Of a stretch of 64,000 bases of DNA, positions 53,032-64,000 are shown in pieces. The position numbers were made by a program, and so were the translations under genes. Numbering within the stretch: the first letter of the stretch is position 1; the number at the start of each line of letters is the position of its first letter. Origin of the DNA: Moelleriella libera RCEF 2490 (taxonomy: Eukaryota > Ascomycota > Sordariomycetes > Hypocreales > Clavicipitaceae). The notes below the pieces were generated by a model. That model saw nothing but the letters and a program-made list of their open reading frames with translations. It was not told the DNA's origin and ran no database searches. The stretch is taken from assembly GCA_001636675.1 (NCBI GenBank), contig AZGY01000003.1, positions 496,352-560,351 on the forward strand. The letters run 5' to 3'.

Positions 53032-55470
53032 TTCCTTTTTACTAAGCCGCCTGAAACATTAGTACATATAGTATTACAATTGCGCTGATACAAAACTCAA
53101 TCCACTCTCCGCGCCCCCTCCCGGTTCCCCAGCATTTTTCAGTCAATCATTGGTTTCTCGTCGAATTATGATCCTTTTTCGTCTCTAAACCCCCCTCCCC
53201 GTCCTGGAAAAAAAGACCCCTTTCTGCTTCTTGCTGTGCTGGAGGGCTTCTTGGCCCACGGAACACTTTTCAGGACCGCCCGCCTGGAATGTCACAGCAA
53301 GCCGTGGAACCTAGCATGGGGATTCGCCAGGAGACCCGAGGCTTTTACTAGCGAAGAATCGTCACGTATCCTCCGCATTTCAATGGCAATCCATGGAGGC
53401 TGTGAGCACGTCAAGTTGGGCAGCCCAGTATCCGCGGTCAGTTATCTTGTCGTAGGGTAGTCGAAAGTTCGACACGGCTTGCCTACCCCGCAAGCTGTGT
53501 CACTGTGAACACGAGGGAGCCGATGGAAAGCAAGCGCACGCGCACAAGAGATGTTCGTATGAGGACAGAACGAATGGGGCGGTGTGGTTAGCCTTGGAGA
53601 TGACCTTGGGCTCTAAATGTAGCAAGCAAGTTAGGTTTTCTCCCAGCGCACAGTCTTCCCGAAGCCTTCTTCCGCGATTGTGCTGGAGAGAATCGGCAAC
53701 AAGAGACTGTCCAATGACATTGAGCTGTTCATGTGTAGAGGGTTTGCCGACATTGCCCGGCCAGGCTGGAGCGAAACAAATACCCGGCCGCCGATCCCCC
53801 GTATCCTCCGCGCAGCAGCATGGGCAGGAATTGGTGGAGAGGGAGGGTGCAGCCTGCCAACGCTAACTGGACTGCGAGGTGAGGCCCCCGGAAACTGCAG
53901 TCGGAGAAGGCTCAGGCGCGTACATTGCTTGGGAAAGCCGGAAGCATTGGCGTTTAGTTCGAGCAAACGATTGCCGCCCGGCGGCAGTCGTCTGTGTTAC
54001 ATGCACTCCGTATACGTCCGCGAGTAAGCTGAAGAGACGCGAACATCATCATACCGACTGCCTCCTCTCCGGCCTTGGCGTTAATGAGGCAAATTCCATG
54101 GTTCACGTCAGTGGCGGAGCGTGCAACGCATCTGTGGATGGCCTGGCGATTGTGAGCCGACCGGCCCCCCTCGTCCTGCGAAGAAGAGGCATGCACAAGC
54201 GTCCAGGGCAGTGTTTTCATTCCACGGCCTTCGACGAACTTCTCGGTCTCGTCGCAATGGACTGAGCCGTGCATTGCGCTCTCCGCCCTGACGCCGCCAG
54301 TACGAGGGCATGAGTTACAAAGGCAACGTATCGTTAGTCTGCCCGGCTCTTTCAATTCGCGACCCGCTGAAACAGCTGATGGTCGCTGAGGTGGGTTACA
54401 TGAGGCAGGCAGGAGCGGTTAAATGAGGGCGAATCGCTAATCTCCAGACGAATGACATGTTCGCGAGAACAACCACTGCAGGTTGCAGGGTGCAGGGTCC
54501 ACAGCAACTATCGGTGCATGCATGCGTCCAAGGCATGATGCCTCCAGTTGTACATGCATGCATTTACGAGCTCGATTGATTTGGAGGGAGGGCTACGATC
54601 GGCACAAGGGGGAGGAATTGCAGACTGTCATTGGCGAGAGTTTGGCATGGCATGGCAAGGAGTGTCTTTCAACATTTTTCTTTGTCAATACCCGTAGCAC
54701 TGTCATGGCACACCAGGAAAGAGGCTTGCTTCGCCGAGTACTTCGGTTTGATCATCTCATACGTCGCCAGTGAGCGTCTTCTGATCTTATCGAGACAAGT
54801 GGCGGGTCAACTGACTTGGCGCAACGCCAAGCGCGGCTGGCTTATCAAAGGAAGAATTCATGGGAGACAAGCCCGAGAGTCAAACGTGACCTGGACGTGC
54901 AGCAAACCAAGGCCCGATGCGCGGTAGCCTGCAAACGCCCGGTGCTGGAGCCTTCCATCTCGCCACCTCCGTCAGCAGGTCGAATCGCATGGGCGGCGTT
55001 TGACAGATGTGCCACACGGTTGCATATTGTTGGTCAATTGCAGACCGCTGGCTGGATTGTCTGCCTGGGACGGACTGTTCCCATTGGAGCGATGGACGAT
55101 GGACAGAGTGAGCTGCTCGCATTCAGGTGACCACCCTCCCACAGTACGCAGCACGATGCGTCGGTCGGCTGCAAGTAGGAGGTAGATTGCCGAGCGTCCG
55201 GGGCCGCGCAAAAGGTCAGGTCGTGCTGACTGGGTTGGCATATGTAATGCGACAAGCGGCGAATGCGCCTCTTCCACCCATCTCCTCATTGTTGCGCCAC
55301 CGCACAAACCGCGCATCCAATCATTCATCTATATAAGGCGTTGCCCGTCCCTCCCGTTCCAACGTTTTTTTGTCTCTCAACCTACCACCACCATCATCTA
55401 TCAAACCAAACATCTTGTTCAATACCACATCGTCTACTTGCATCTTTACCTCCTCAGCAAACTATTCACA
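53032..55470. other. 2.4-kb gene desert upstream of the metallothionein gene
   Basis: No coding or RNA gene is recognised. TGCATGCATG-type palindromes occur near 54517 and 54553. The last 150 bp are the metallothionein promoter. Confidence 0.55.
55330..55336 (+). promoter_or_regulatory. TATA box of the metallothionein gene
   Basis: TATATAA, 141 bp before the ATG, followed by a C/A-rich leader with CCACCACCATCATC words, typical of highly expressed fungal genes. Confidence 0.6.
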
Positions 55471-55611
55471 ATGGCTGGCAACTGTGGATGCTCTGGCTCT
55501 GCCTCCGCATGCAACTGCGGCTCAGACTGTACGTCTTTGCTCTCATTATTTGCGTCTTGTACTTCGTTATTAACGCCCAACGTTACAGGCTCCTGCACTT
55601 CATGTGCATAA
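55471..55611 (+). CDS. Copper metallothionein, 26 aa
   Basis: Two exons, 55471-55528 and 55589-55611 (a 60-nt intron, GTACGT to TTACAG), for 27 codons with stop. The peptide starts MAGNCGCSGSASACNCGSDC and ends SCTSCA. Seven cysteines (5, 7, 14, 16, 20, 22, 25) in CXC and CXXC spacing match the number and pattern of the Neurospora crassa copper metallothionein, which binds Cu(I) in the cytosol. The splice falls inside a Cys codon. No other gene lies within 1.6 kb. Copper induction is likely from family knowledge, but I did not identify a metal-response site. Confidence 0.9.
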   Translation: MAGNCGCSGSASACNCGSDCTSLLSLFASCTSLLTPNVTGSCTSCA

Positions 55612-57275
55612 GCGTATCGTCCCACCAACTCCGACGTACACCGGTGGCTTGAGTGCTTGAGGCAGTACGGGAGTCTGATATGTCACTGAGAGGTGGACGC
55701 GGTGCACGTCGATGAGCCGTCAGCAAAACTAAAAAAGAACAAAAAAATGATGTGATCGACGCCATCCCGGAGACGTGTCGCTGCTGACCGGCTTGTGTCG
55801 ACTTGAAAGTTGTGCTGATGAAACTGGATCTTTCGCATGGAATTTTATCTGGGAGTACTTAGTAGTAGTCAAGCAGACCTCACAAATACACTCGTTTGAT
55901 GATCAACCAAAACACCTTGCCTACAAAAAGCGCGAGCTCTGTGTCTTGATATTTTGTTTATACGCCGATATTGCCCCTCCGTATCGCGATGCCCCAAGTC
56001 ACGGTATGTAGAGAGTAGAATGTCGCCGTCTGAAGCTGCAAAGTCCACCAAAGTCCACGCGAGGCAGCTGATGTAACATGCTGCGAGTTCTCCGCATCTC
56101 AGCAATGCCGCAATTTCGTAAGACGAAAGGCAGGGATACAAGTACATGGAGGTAGCGCGACATGTGGTTCCGCGTCTTACTCCCGCGTCAACACAGTGTA
56201 GCTACATGAACATACAAAGCTAGCGCATTGCCCCGAAAGGCCGTTCGCCCCTGGTTGCAGCCAATCAGACCCCCTCACGTGGATGCACGTCTGGCAGCCT
56301 CGGCTCCCAAGGCCCCCCCTGTCTTACGCGCCTGGAATATATTCGCCCCAGGTCCTGAGGTGTCGAGGGATGGAATTCGCGAAGACGTCCAAAAGCCAGA
56401 CATCAGATCACAGTCATGAGCGAAACAGTGCCTTGACATAAGCCGCCTTGTCAGAGCAGACGCCCTGTGTGAAAAGCTCCGAGATTCTTCAAGGGTGGCG
56501 GTCGCTTCCTCCCGACCTCCAAACCTTCTTCCCTGCCCGTTCAGCTGACCAGCCTTTTCAAGGCGAAGCGGTGACTGACGGGTCGCTCGCTGAGAGTTGT
56601 TTGCTTCAGGCCTCCCGCAACAGCCAATGTCGAATAACGGATTGGCTGACGTTGGCCATTTGGAATTAATCAGTCCTTGATGGCTGCGATTGTAAGTTCA
56701 ACTTTCGTTATACCGCGGGCCAGCCTTTTTCTCTCTCTTCCCTCCTTTCTGTCTCTTTTCGTGGCACGCAAAAGTGTCGATATACAGCCTGATTATGTCA
56801 AAACTGGCACAGTTTGACAATTGTGCGCACCACAACTCGTGCACCTCTTCTGATCTTCCGTGTACCTCTTTTCTTTTGCTTCCTTCTGGGCTTGCAGACT
56901 GCCATGGCTGCCGCCTGTACGTGTTTACAGTCGCGGGGCAGTCCTCAGCATGTGATGTCACAGCCAGGCTTCACTGGTAACTGACCTCACCACCTCTTTG
57001 GCGGCTTCTACCCAAACCACGCTACTGCATCACCAAACCTTCTTTGCCATCTTTGTGCAAATTTTTTCTCTCTTCTGGATTTCGCGCAGGGGACTCGCTG
57101 CATCGATCAATTCGTTTCCCTGCTTCCTGTGCGCTTTGCTGTTGCCGGGCGTGCACGGCGCGTGCCCCCCGCGAGCGCCCGTGTCGGCATTTCAATCGCT
57201 TCATCCGTCAGCTGCTGCAGCGACTGACAACAGCCTGGACAGGACTTTCCCTGGCTATCGCGTCTGGACTTGCCC
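55612..57275. other. 1.7-kb gene-free region
   Basis: No gene recognised. The right end is the promoter and leader of the peroxin gene. Confidence 0.5.
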
Positions 57276-59108
57276 ATGTCTTCCCGCGACGACGCCTCAT
57301 CGGCATCGACTTCAGAGTCGCATAATGGCACCGGCCTGCCCTCAACCTACGCGAGCTTCTCTCCAGTCACATTGTCTGCCAACACAACCAGGTCTGCCCG
57401 CCGCTCCAATATTCTCGTGCACCAAAAGAGCCCTCTGCTCCTGGCGACGCCGCCTCAAGTCACGCGCGCTCTCGCCTACAGTCATCCTTTTCTCCTTCCC
57501 CTGAATAAGTTCCTCGGCTTGTTGACATGGAGTACTGGCGATCCTTGGCAGAGCTTCCTGCTGCTTTCTGCCTTTTGGCTCACGGTGCTATATGGCGATG
57601 TGGTGGTGCGCAGGGCCGGACCTGTGCTGATCGGCCTCGCTCTGATCGCTGGCATGTACGGACGAAGATATAGCCCCCTCAGCAGCAGCGGATGGGCCGA
57701 ACCACGTCGACCGAATTCCGACTCGTCGAGCGCCAACAATACATCCAGCGTCGGCGCACAAGGTGACAATGCGGGGGCCAAGACCAGTCAACACCACAGA
57801 GCGCCCTCGGAACTTACCACCACGAGGCATCAAAAGACTCTGGACGAGATCGTGGAGACGCTTAAGGAGTTCACGGGCCGATGCAATGTCTTGATGGAAC
57901 CCCTTCTCGAAATGACAGATTTCTTAAGCACACAAAGAACACCGACGAGCGCAACTACCAGACCCGCACTGACTGCCATGTTCGTCCGCCTGCTTATCGT
58001 GACGCCGTTCTGGTTGGCACTTGCACTGCCGCCGTTGAATTTCATCACGACTCAACGAGCCGTCCTGGTCGTCGGTACAATTGTCTTGACCTGGCATGCC
58101 AGGCCAATGCGGGTGACTCGAACGCTCCTTTGGAGGAGCGCTCTCATCAGGCGTTCGGCCGCAGCCATTACAGGGCTTCGGTTTGACGGGCCAGCCAGGG
58201 CTGGACATGAGCTCGCTGCGCAAGCTGCGCAAGCCCGCGATGCTGGCAAGCACCGTTCTGGTAAGAGCCAAGGCAAGAACTCCGGGGTTAAGTTCACATT
58301 CATTATTTACGAGAATCAACGCCGCTGGGTCGGACTGGGCTGGACTTCTAGTTTGTTTGCGTACGAACGTCCTGCGTGGACGGACGAGCACAACAACGCC
58401 GTTCCATCCAAAGATGAGTTTGAGCTTCCGGACGTGGAGGACGGGAGTCGAATGCGTTGGCGATGGGCCGATGGCAGCCAGTGGAGAGTCGACGGGATCG
58501 CAGACGATGAAGGGACAGTTGACTACGACGGCGAGAAAGGCAAGAATGGCTGGATCTACTACGACAACAAGGTGAGAGTTCCGACGAAAAGCACTTAGTG
58601 TGGCAAGCGGCTAATGCTGATGATTTTGCAGTGGCAATACGGCAGACGGGGCCAAGATGGCTGGGCAAAGTGGACGAGACGACGCAAGTGGTACCGCGAC
58701 GCTGAGCTGGTCGAGATAGACGACGCAGTGCCACCTCAGCCGGAAGAAAACGGACTGTCCAAATCACCAAAGACGCAGCACAAGAAGAATGGTTCTACGG
58801 CCAACGAGAAGCCGCCCCCGCCGCGCTCGGAAGATCAGCCGGGCACTGACGATGACGGGGCATCCATGGTGTCCACGTCGTCCAAGTCATCCTTCTGGCC
58901 AGTATCCTTCAGAAAACGAGCGGCGGAAAAACTCAGCACGTCGAGCGAAAAGGAACAGCAAAGGCACAGCACGAATGAAATGGTGGCAGACGATAACGAT
59001 GATGACGCCAGCGGACTTGATCTCGAGACGGAGCTCGAGTTACAAAAGCAGGGCAAAGACGGCGGGCGATGGGGAATAGGCGATGATGCACGCATGAATC
59101 TGGAGTAA
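57276..59108 (+). CDS. Pex24/dysferlin-domain peroxisomal membrane protein (Pex23/Pex30-type), 590 aa
   Basis: An integral ER/peroxisome membrane protein of the group that controls peroxisome size and number. Exons are 57276-58571 and 58632-59108, for 591 codons with stop. The start is the first ATG (PMSSRDD frame). The N-terminus is Ser-rich. Hydrophobic helices lie around LLLSAFWLTVLYGDVVVRRA and VLIGLALIAGM, then LLIVTPFWLALALPPLNFI. The dysferlin-type module contains ENQRRWVGLGWTSSLFAYER, PAWTDE, MRWRWADGSQWRVDG and GWIYYDNKW (over the splice), then a WTRRRKWYRDAEL end. The C-terminal 120 residues are charged and low-complexity. The exact orthologue within the Pex23/24/30 group is not decided. 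Confidence 0.87.
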
Positions 59109-59500
59109 AAGGTGGGGAAGTTGGAGCACAAAGCATCGACGGCGGTACAACTATCAGTAGTGATATCCAATAATGTTTGTTTGGACCAAGGCACGCGACG
59201 AACAATGACCGGTGTGCAAGGTGAGCGCATTCACTTGGTGAATCGTACGTGAGAGGGGTTTGAACAGTGAAACACGACAATAGCGACAGCGGCCTGAGGG
59301 ATCTGGTCCAAAGATGCCCAACTCCTTTTTTGTTGTTCTTTCTCGCCTTTCTTTGCTGGCCTTTTTTTTTTTCTTTTTTTCTTTTTGTCTTCGACAAACA
59401 AGCGTGAGGAAAGAAAGACACACACATCACGCCTCTCCAGGTATGCCGTCTATACCTTGCGTCCTTGCGTGCGACTGCATCGCAAGCGACGGGTGACAAG
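59109..59500. other. 392-bp intergenic spacer
   Basis: Contains a TTTTC-rich stretch at about 59363-59388. No gene is seen. Confidence 0.5.
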
Positions 59501-60685
59501 ATGGAACTATCATCGCCGCCGCAGCCGCGGTCCTCGCCCGACGGCCACCGTGATCTTCACCACCACGACCACGACCACCGCCACCAGCACACGCCGCAGA
59601 ACTACCAACCAACGTCGGCCACCGGCCAAGCCCGTCCCTCCTCGTCGAGCATCCCCTCCACGCCATCCTTCACACCCACCCCGGGCAGCAGGACGACGCG
59701 GCCCCTATCGAGCCTCCTCCCCAGAAACACGCCCGGCACGAGAGGCCGCCATTTCCGCTCCTCTCCCGAACTGCACCGCCTGCCTGCCACCGAGGAAACA
59801 TCGCTGCTGCTGCCGCCGCCGCCGGAAACGCCCACCCCCACGGCGGCGGGGCCGTTGATGTCGTTTTCGCCCTGGAGGAGCAACTTTGATCGAGACGAGC
59901 TGCAGCTTCGAGGAGAAGGGGCCTGCCTCTGCTGCTGTCGCTGCCGCTGCCGCTGGAATGGAAATGATGATGAAGGTGGCGAAGGTGGTGGCAGTGGCAG
60001 TGGCAAGTTCGTCCGCGTGGTCATGCACGTCGTGGTGCTCGTGGTGCAATGCGTGGTGCTACTCGGGCTGGTCTGCATGTACGGCGGCCTGACTTTTTGG
60101 CGGGCGAGTGATGGCGACTGGCACAGGTAGGGCGGCTCTTCTTACCCCTCTTTTCCTCTCCCTCATCTCTCTTCCTCCCTCTCTCTCTCTCCTTCTTTCT
60201 TGATACATTCTCTGTTCCCCTGCGGTTTGGGACGAACATTCGAATACTTATCCCCCTGTGGATGGGCAAAACAAGGAAGGAGAATGGAAGAATGAAAGGA
60301 AAGAATGCGAGAGATAGCTGACAAAGGTAATCTGTTCGCTAGGTTGTGGATGGTCTTTCAGCCTCTGGCGGCAACGACAAGTTTGTTCTGCGCGCTCATG
60401 CTGGCTGTCAACGAAGCGTCGCCGCTGTCGGACCTGGCGCACTTGTATGTGCAGGTGGCGGTGTTGGTGACGACGTGCTTCTCCGCGCTGGCCCTCACAT
60501 GGTGGGCGGTGGCAGCGCAGATTGATGACGATGACGACGATAATGATAGTAGCAGTGGTGGTGGTGGAGGACAATTAGCGATGGGAAGCGCGGCGGGTGC
60601 GTGCGTCTTGATGCTGGCTGTTGCGGTTTCAGGCTTTGTGAGGGCCGTGGTCATTTGTTGGGCGAGACACAACACGCGTGGCTAA
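59501..60685 (+). CDS. Predicted four-span membrane protein, 322 aa
   Basis: Family not recognised. Exons are 59501-60126 and 60343-60685 (a 216-nt intron), for 323 codons with stop. The start is the first ATG. The N-terminal 130 residues are Pro/Ser/Thr/His-rich (a HHHDHDHRHQH stretch) and likely cytosolic. A Cys-rich patch, CLCCCRCRCRW, is followed by four hydrophobic segments: VVMHVVVLVVQCVVLLGLVC, a segment around ATTSLFCALML, VQVAVLVTTCFSALAL, and ACVLMLAVAVSGFVRAVVIC. An acidic loop (DDDDDDND) separates the last two. The splice join HR-LWMVFQPL is in frame. Palmitoylation of the Cys patch is possible but speculative. Confidence 0.7.
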
Positions 60686-60978
60686 CGAGACTGCCATGAC
60701 GATGATGTGGAAAACCCAATCAGCCACGGCAGCTTGCAAGCTCGACTGAAAATGGAGAAAAAGACCAACCAGACGGAGCAAAAGCTGTCTTGTGGCACGC
60801 ATGAAATGCATACAACCTGCAAGTTTGATACTGGGAAACAGGGGTTGTATTTCACACCTGTGCAGTAATGTTTGTACAAGATGTTGCCACGGGAAAAAAG
60901 TAAAAACGCCCAGGCCAAGTTCTAGACGCCAATCGCCAGCCATTGAGATGAAAAGTTTTTGACTATTGTTTCCTTTGA

Positions 60979-62282
60979 TCACGCTTTGCCCTTGAGCCAA
61001 TGCAACTCTTTGTGCTTGGTGAGGCCGGCCGTGCCCAGGACAGGCAAGCCGCGCTTCGTCAGCTCCTCCTCAATGACCTTCCACCGGCCCACGGCGGTTT
61101 CCTTCTCGACGGGCCCGACCTTGCGGCTGTGCACCTTGACGTTGGCCAGCTGGTGCACGTCGCTGCGGCGCCCCAGCAGCTCGGCGAGCTTCTTGGGCGG
61201 CGGCTGCTTGGACGCCAGTGTGAGTAGGTGCTTGACCGTCACGGCGGCGCCCAGTTTTGCGTCGGGCACCAGATTCCCCGTGATTTGGTACAGCCGTTTG
61301 CGAAGCTGAAGAAAAGGCGTCCGTATCAGTTCATGAAAGCAGATTTTGAAAAGAGACAAAAAAAAATAGGCCATATGGTACACAGATGGTATGAGGGCTA
61401 GATACGTACGGCAAACTTCATCTGGTCGTTGAGAACGAGGCCGTGCCAGGCAGAATCCCAGGTTTTGACCATTTCGCGGGCCTCTCCGGCGGTGATGCGG
61501 TCGTCTTCGCTGAGTTGTGTTTCGTCTTCTTCTCCGTCTTTGGGTGCCAGGTTTTGTGCAATGGCAGTAGTAGCAGCAGCAACATCGCCCGTGAGCGTGG
61601 CCCGGCCGTCTTGGACGTCAATCTTGGCGGTGAGCACCTGGTCGAGCTCGGCTCGAGAGCCGCGCCGCCATTTCCTGGTCGCCCATTCGGAGAGCACACC
61701 AGTTTGCTGGAGCGCGAGGACCTCGACGACGGCTTGGCGCAGGTAGACCTCGACGACGGCCCTGTCCACCACCTTGTCCGAGGCGCCGAAGCCGCGGAAC
61801 TGGCTCTCTTCCCCCCAGTGGCCTTCTTCGTCCCACCACGCGCTCAGCCGGCTCACCTCGCTGAGTTCCTGGGCGTCAGTCGCCGGCGTGTACGAGGGGT
61901 CCGACGCCGCGAGCTCCTTCTCCGTGGCCGCCTCCGAGCGCCGCGGGGGCAGCACCAGTCGGGAGTTGCGGACGGCCGCGGGAGTCTTGTCGCGTCTCTG
62001 GACCTTGAGAGCCTCCTCGGGCAGGGTCGAGGGGGGTGCGTCGTTGCCGTCGGGCTCGATGCGCTGCGTGTAGGGGTCCTCAGGACCCGGAGCCTCCCCC
62101 TTCCAAAGCTTGCCGCGAACCCAGTCCGTGTTCTTGCCCCGGGATGCGCATGTCGACGAGATGGCCCTGCGTGCTGCCAACGGAGCTCGGTGCAACGAGG
62201 ACGACAAGGAGGACGGCGTGGCAGTCGGGATTGCGGCGGCGGATAGCGACGTCAAACGTCGCATGCGCGGTAATCTGGACAT
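60979..62282 (-). CDS. Mitochondrial ribosomal large-subunit protein, probably mL50, 399 aa
   Basis: Exons on the minus strand are 62282-61410 and 61305-60979, for 400 codons with stop. The N-terminus MSRLPRMRRLTSLSAAAIPT plus SSLHRAPLAARRAISSTCAS is a clear mitochondrial presequence. A linker with VQRRDKTPAAVRNSRLVLPP leads to the conserved domain: AWHGLVLNDQMKFALRKRLY (over the splice), ITGNLVPDAKLGAAVTVKHL and GRWKVIEEELTKRGLPV. This arrangement is that of fungal proteins with the mL50 (yeast Mrpl13-related) domain. That name is from memory, and another mitoribosomal assignment is possible. It is divergent from the membrane protein at 62564, with 281 bp between. Confidence 0.72.
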
Positions 62283-62563
62283 GGCGAATGGGGGGCAGCT
62301 GCTGGTGGTGGTGGTGCTGCTGCTGGAGAGGTTCTTTCTCTCGATCTTTTTTTCGGGAACCCCAGGGCGTTCGGGCGTTGCGACCTTTGGACCGGCCCCA
62401 CAGCCAGCCAGCCAGCCAGCCAGCCAGCTCGGCCTTCGATGCGCGCCAGACGTCGTCGACCCGCGTAGCACCCAGCTCCAACATCTCGCTCTCCTCGCCT
62501 GCACAATTCCTCGCACCTGACAGACAAAGAAAATCTGCCAGCGCGCAAAGCATTGAGCCGAGC

Positions 62564-63156
62564 ATGGCGCGCTTACCGTTCTTCTCGCTCCTTATCGCGA
62601 TCCTCGTATCCGTGGTGAATGCCAGCTGTGCGTGTCCCCCATCCCCTTTCCCTCCTCGCTCGATCGAGCGCCTGCTTTACTGACCCGGGTGTGTTTCCAC
62701 GCAGCCGCGCCCGTGTTCTGCAAATGCACCTGCTTCAAGAACAGCACCATCATCCCCCTGGGTCCCAAGAGTCAACAGCCTGACTCCGGGTCAGCATCTC
62801 TACGCCTTCGATCACCATTCCTCCATCCGTTTGTGGACAGCCGGACGCCCGACTCGCATGTCGGCAGCGCCCCAGAGCCGCGATCGCCATCGACGTCCTG
62901 CTCTGAATGCACAAAGTCGTTCTGCTTGAGCCAGGGCATTGACTTTTGCAAAGATGCCACGGAGGAAGACGTCGTCACCTTGTGCTTCCAGAGAGACAGC
63001 AACAAGGATAAGATCATCGTGTGGGGCTTCATCCTCGGAACAGCCGGTCTGTTGGGGTGGGCGGCGTTCAAGCGCGTTGTCGAGCATCGCGAGAGGAAGC
63101 GGGCTTTTTCTCAGCAAAACATCAACTACGCGCCCGTCGGGAACGGGCAGCAGTGA
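62564..63156 (+). CDS. Conserved fungal small membrane protein, 171 aa
   Basis: Exons are 62564-62627 and 62705-63156, for 172 codons with stop. A signal peptide (MARLPFFSLLIAILVSVVNA) is followed by a Cys-rich luminal part: APVFCKCTCFKNSTIIPLGP and SCSECTKSFCLSQGIDFCKD. One membrane span follows (IIVWGFILGTAGLLGWAAF) with a basic cytosolic tail. This layout is widely conserved in ascomycetes but has no assigned function that I know. A 51-nt segment (donor GTCAGC near 62790, acceptor ACAG) could be a second, in-frame intron. Removing it would shorten the variable linker by 17 residues without changing the domains. Confidence 0.75.
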
Positions 63157-63498
63157 GAGCAAACATGGGCTTCGTGCGGCATGTACCGACTCTACAACAC
63201 ATCAGGTCCATGAGGGGACTACTACATGAGCGTTCTTCCCGAGGGGCCCCAGAGACTTTTCATCATCTGCATAATTTGCAGTGCCGAGACCGCTAAGTTT
63301 TGTTCCCGCCTCTCGCGGCATAAAAATATATGTCAGAAATGTGCTGGTCGCGCCGGATGCCATAGTCATCCTCACTGCCTGCTTCTCAATCTTTGAACTG
63401 GTCCCTCCTGTCACTGGATGTTCGCCAGCATTCGGCAATCTTCTTCACCCGAATCTGTCCAGCCGTCCTTGTCCGCCTTCAGAGGTTCATCCCGTGGC
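63157..63498. other. 342-bp convergent 3' flanks
   Basis: The 3' region shared by the small membrane protein gene and the DAHP synthase gene. No gene is seen. Confidence 0.5.
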
Positions 63499-64000
63499 CT
63501 AGTCCTCCTCTAGCAAGCTCACCTTGGCCTCTTCGTCTTGCACCGGGCCATTCATCTGACGTCTTGCGCTCACGGCCGCGGCCAGGTTTTTCAAGACTGT
63601 GACGGTGTCTTCCCAACCGATGCAAGCATCGGTTATGCTGATGCCGTACTCAAGATCGCTGGGCCCTGTACTTGGGACCTTTTGAGTACCTGGTCTGTGA
63701 TTCGATTCAATCATCACACCAATGATGGCTTTCTCGCCCTCTCGGATCTGATCCGCCACAACCTGAGCAACCTTGGGCTGGTTTCGATGATCCTTTTGAG
63801 AGTTGCCTGCAGGATTCGTCAGTACATTCAAACAAATTTGGTCACAATCGGGTCGAGACGCACCATGCGAGCAATCGATCATGATGGCCTGTTTCTGGCC
63901 CTTGGCAATCAAAGTCTTCTTGGCAGCCTCAACGCTGGGTTTGTCAAAATTGGGGCCTTTGGTTCCGCCACGAAGGATAACGAAACCGTGCTCGTTGCCT
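63499..64000 (-). CDS. 3-deoxy-7-phosphoheptulonate (DAHP) synthase, 3' part only
   Basis: The first enzyme of the shikimate pathway, condensing phosphoenolpyruvate with erythrose 4-phosphate. Only the C-terminal part is in the window, and the 5' part lies beyond 64000. Exons on the minus strand are from beyond 64000 to 63864, and 63806-63499. The visible sequence runs EHGFVILRGGTKGPNFDKPS, AIMIDCSHG, NSQKDHRNQPKVA, GVMIESNHRPGTQ and GISITDACIGWEDT, with the stop at 63499. These are the metal- and substrate-binding motifs of the class I (Aro3/Aro4-type) enzymes, including the DCSHGNSQK segment restored across the intron. Which feedback-regulated isozyme it is cannot be told from this portion. 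Confidence 0.92.
   Translation of the reverse strand, partial: GNEHGFVILRGGTKGPNFDKPSVEAAKKTLIAKGQKQAIMIDCSHGASRPDCDQICLNVLTNPAGNSQKDHRNQPKVAQVVADQIREGEKAIIGVMIESNHRPGTQKVPSTGPSDLEYGISITDACIGWEDTVTVLKNLAAAVSARRQMNGPVQDEEAKVSLLEED

Overview
This window is nuclear DNA from a filamentous ascomycete, most likely a Sordariomycete and possibly Hypocreales (inference). The genes carry short GT-AG introns, mostly 50-130 nt. The families are typical of Pezizomycotina: Zn2Cys6 regulators, many MFS permeases, an amadoriase-type FAD oxidase, a CYP505-like P450 and a 26-residue copper metallothionein. All exon models were read by eye. For every spliced gene the joins keep one frame through the conserved motifs.

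Layout. 1-8.2 kb: a glutathione S-transferase and a fructosyl-amino-acid-oxidase-type flavoenzyme (both minus), an assembly gap, then a repeat-bearing gene-poor stretch. 8.2-18.1 kb: two MFS transporters (plus), then a Zn2Cys6 regulator and an acyl-CoA dehydrogenase with an internal frame-breaking deletion (both minus). 18.8-31.3 kb: a secreted (alpha/alpha)6-type glycoside hydrolase resembling the endo-beta-1,2-glucanase families, a divergent Zn2Cys6 regulator, an intracellular GH1 beta-glucosidase, an MFS sugar porter and the relic of a second regulator. Together these look like a complete route from extracellular glucan to cytosolic glucose. 31.3-40 kb: gene-poor DNA with microsatellites and a 15-bp minisatellite, one conserved fungal protein of unknown role and a stand-alone CYP505-like P450.

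40-52 kb: DPM3, an unrecognised coiled-coil protein, a Zn2Cys6 regulator with two tandem intact zinc clusters, an alpha-glucoside-type permease, an oxidoreductase-like mitochondrial protein and a purine phosphoribosyltransferase. 52.9-64 kb: an intron-containing tRNA-Leu(CAA), a tiny copper metallothionein inside a gene desert, then a dense housekeeping block. That block holds a Pex24/dysferlin-domain peroxin, a four-span membrane protein, a probable mitoribosomal mL50, a small membrane protein and the 3' part of a DAHP synthase.

The most unusual object is the regulator at 43533-45389. A 176-bp exon-intron unit was duplicated, giving two complete CX2CX6CX8CX2CX6C clusters only nine residues apart. 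The two 59-nt introns are identical, yet every one of the 17 exonic differences between the aligned copies changes an amino acid. The middle exon is 117 nt and symmetric, so skipping it would give an in-frame single-cluster protein. The second notable system is the proposed glucan-use cluster at 18783-30235.
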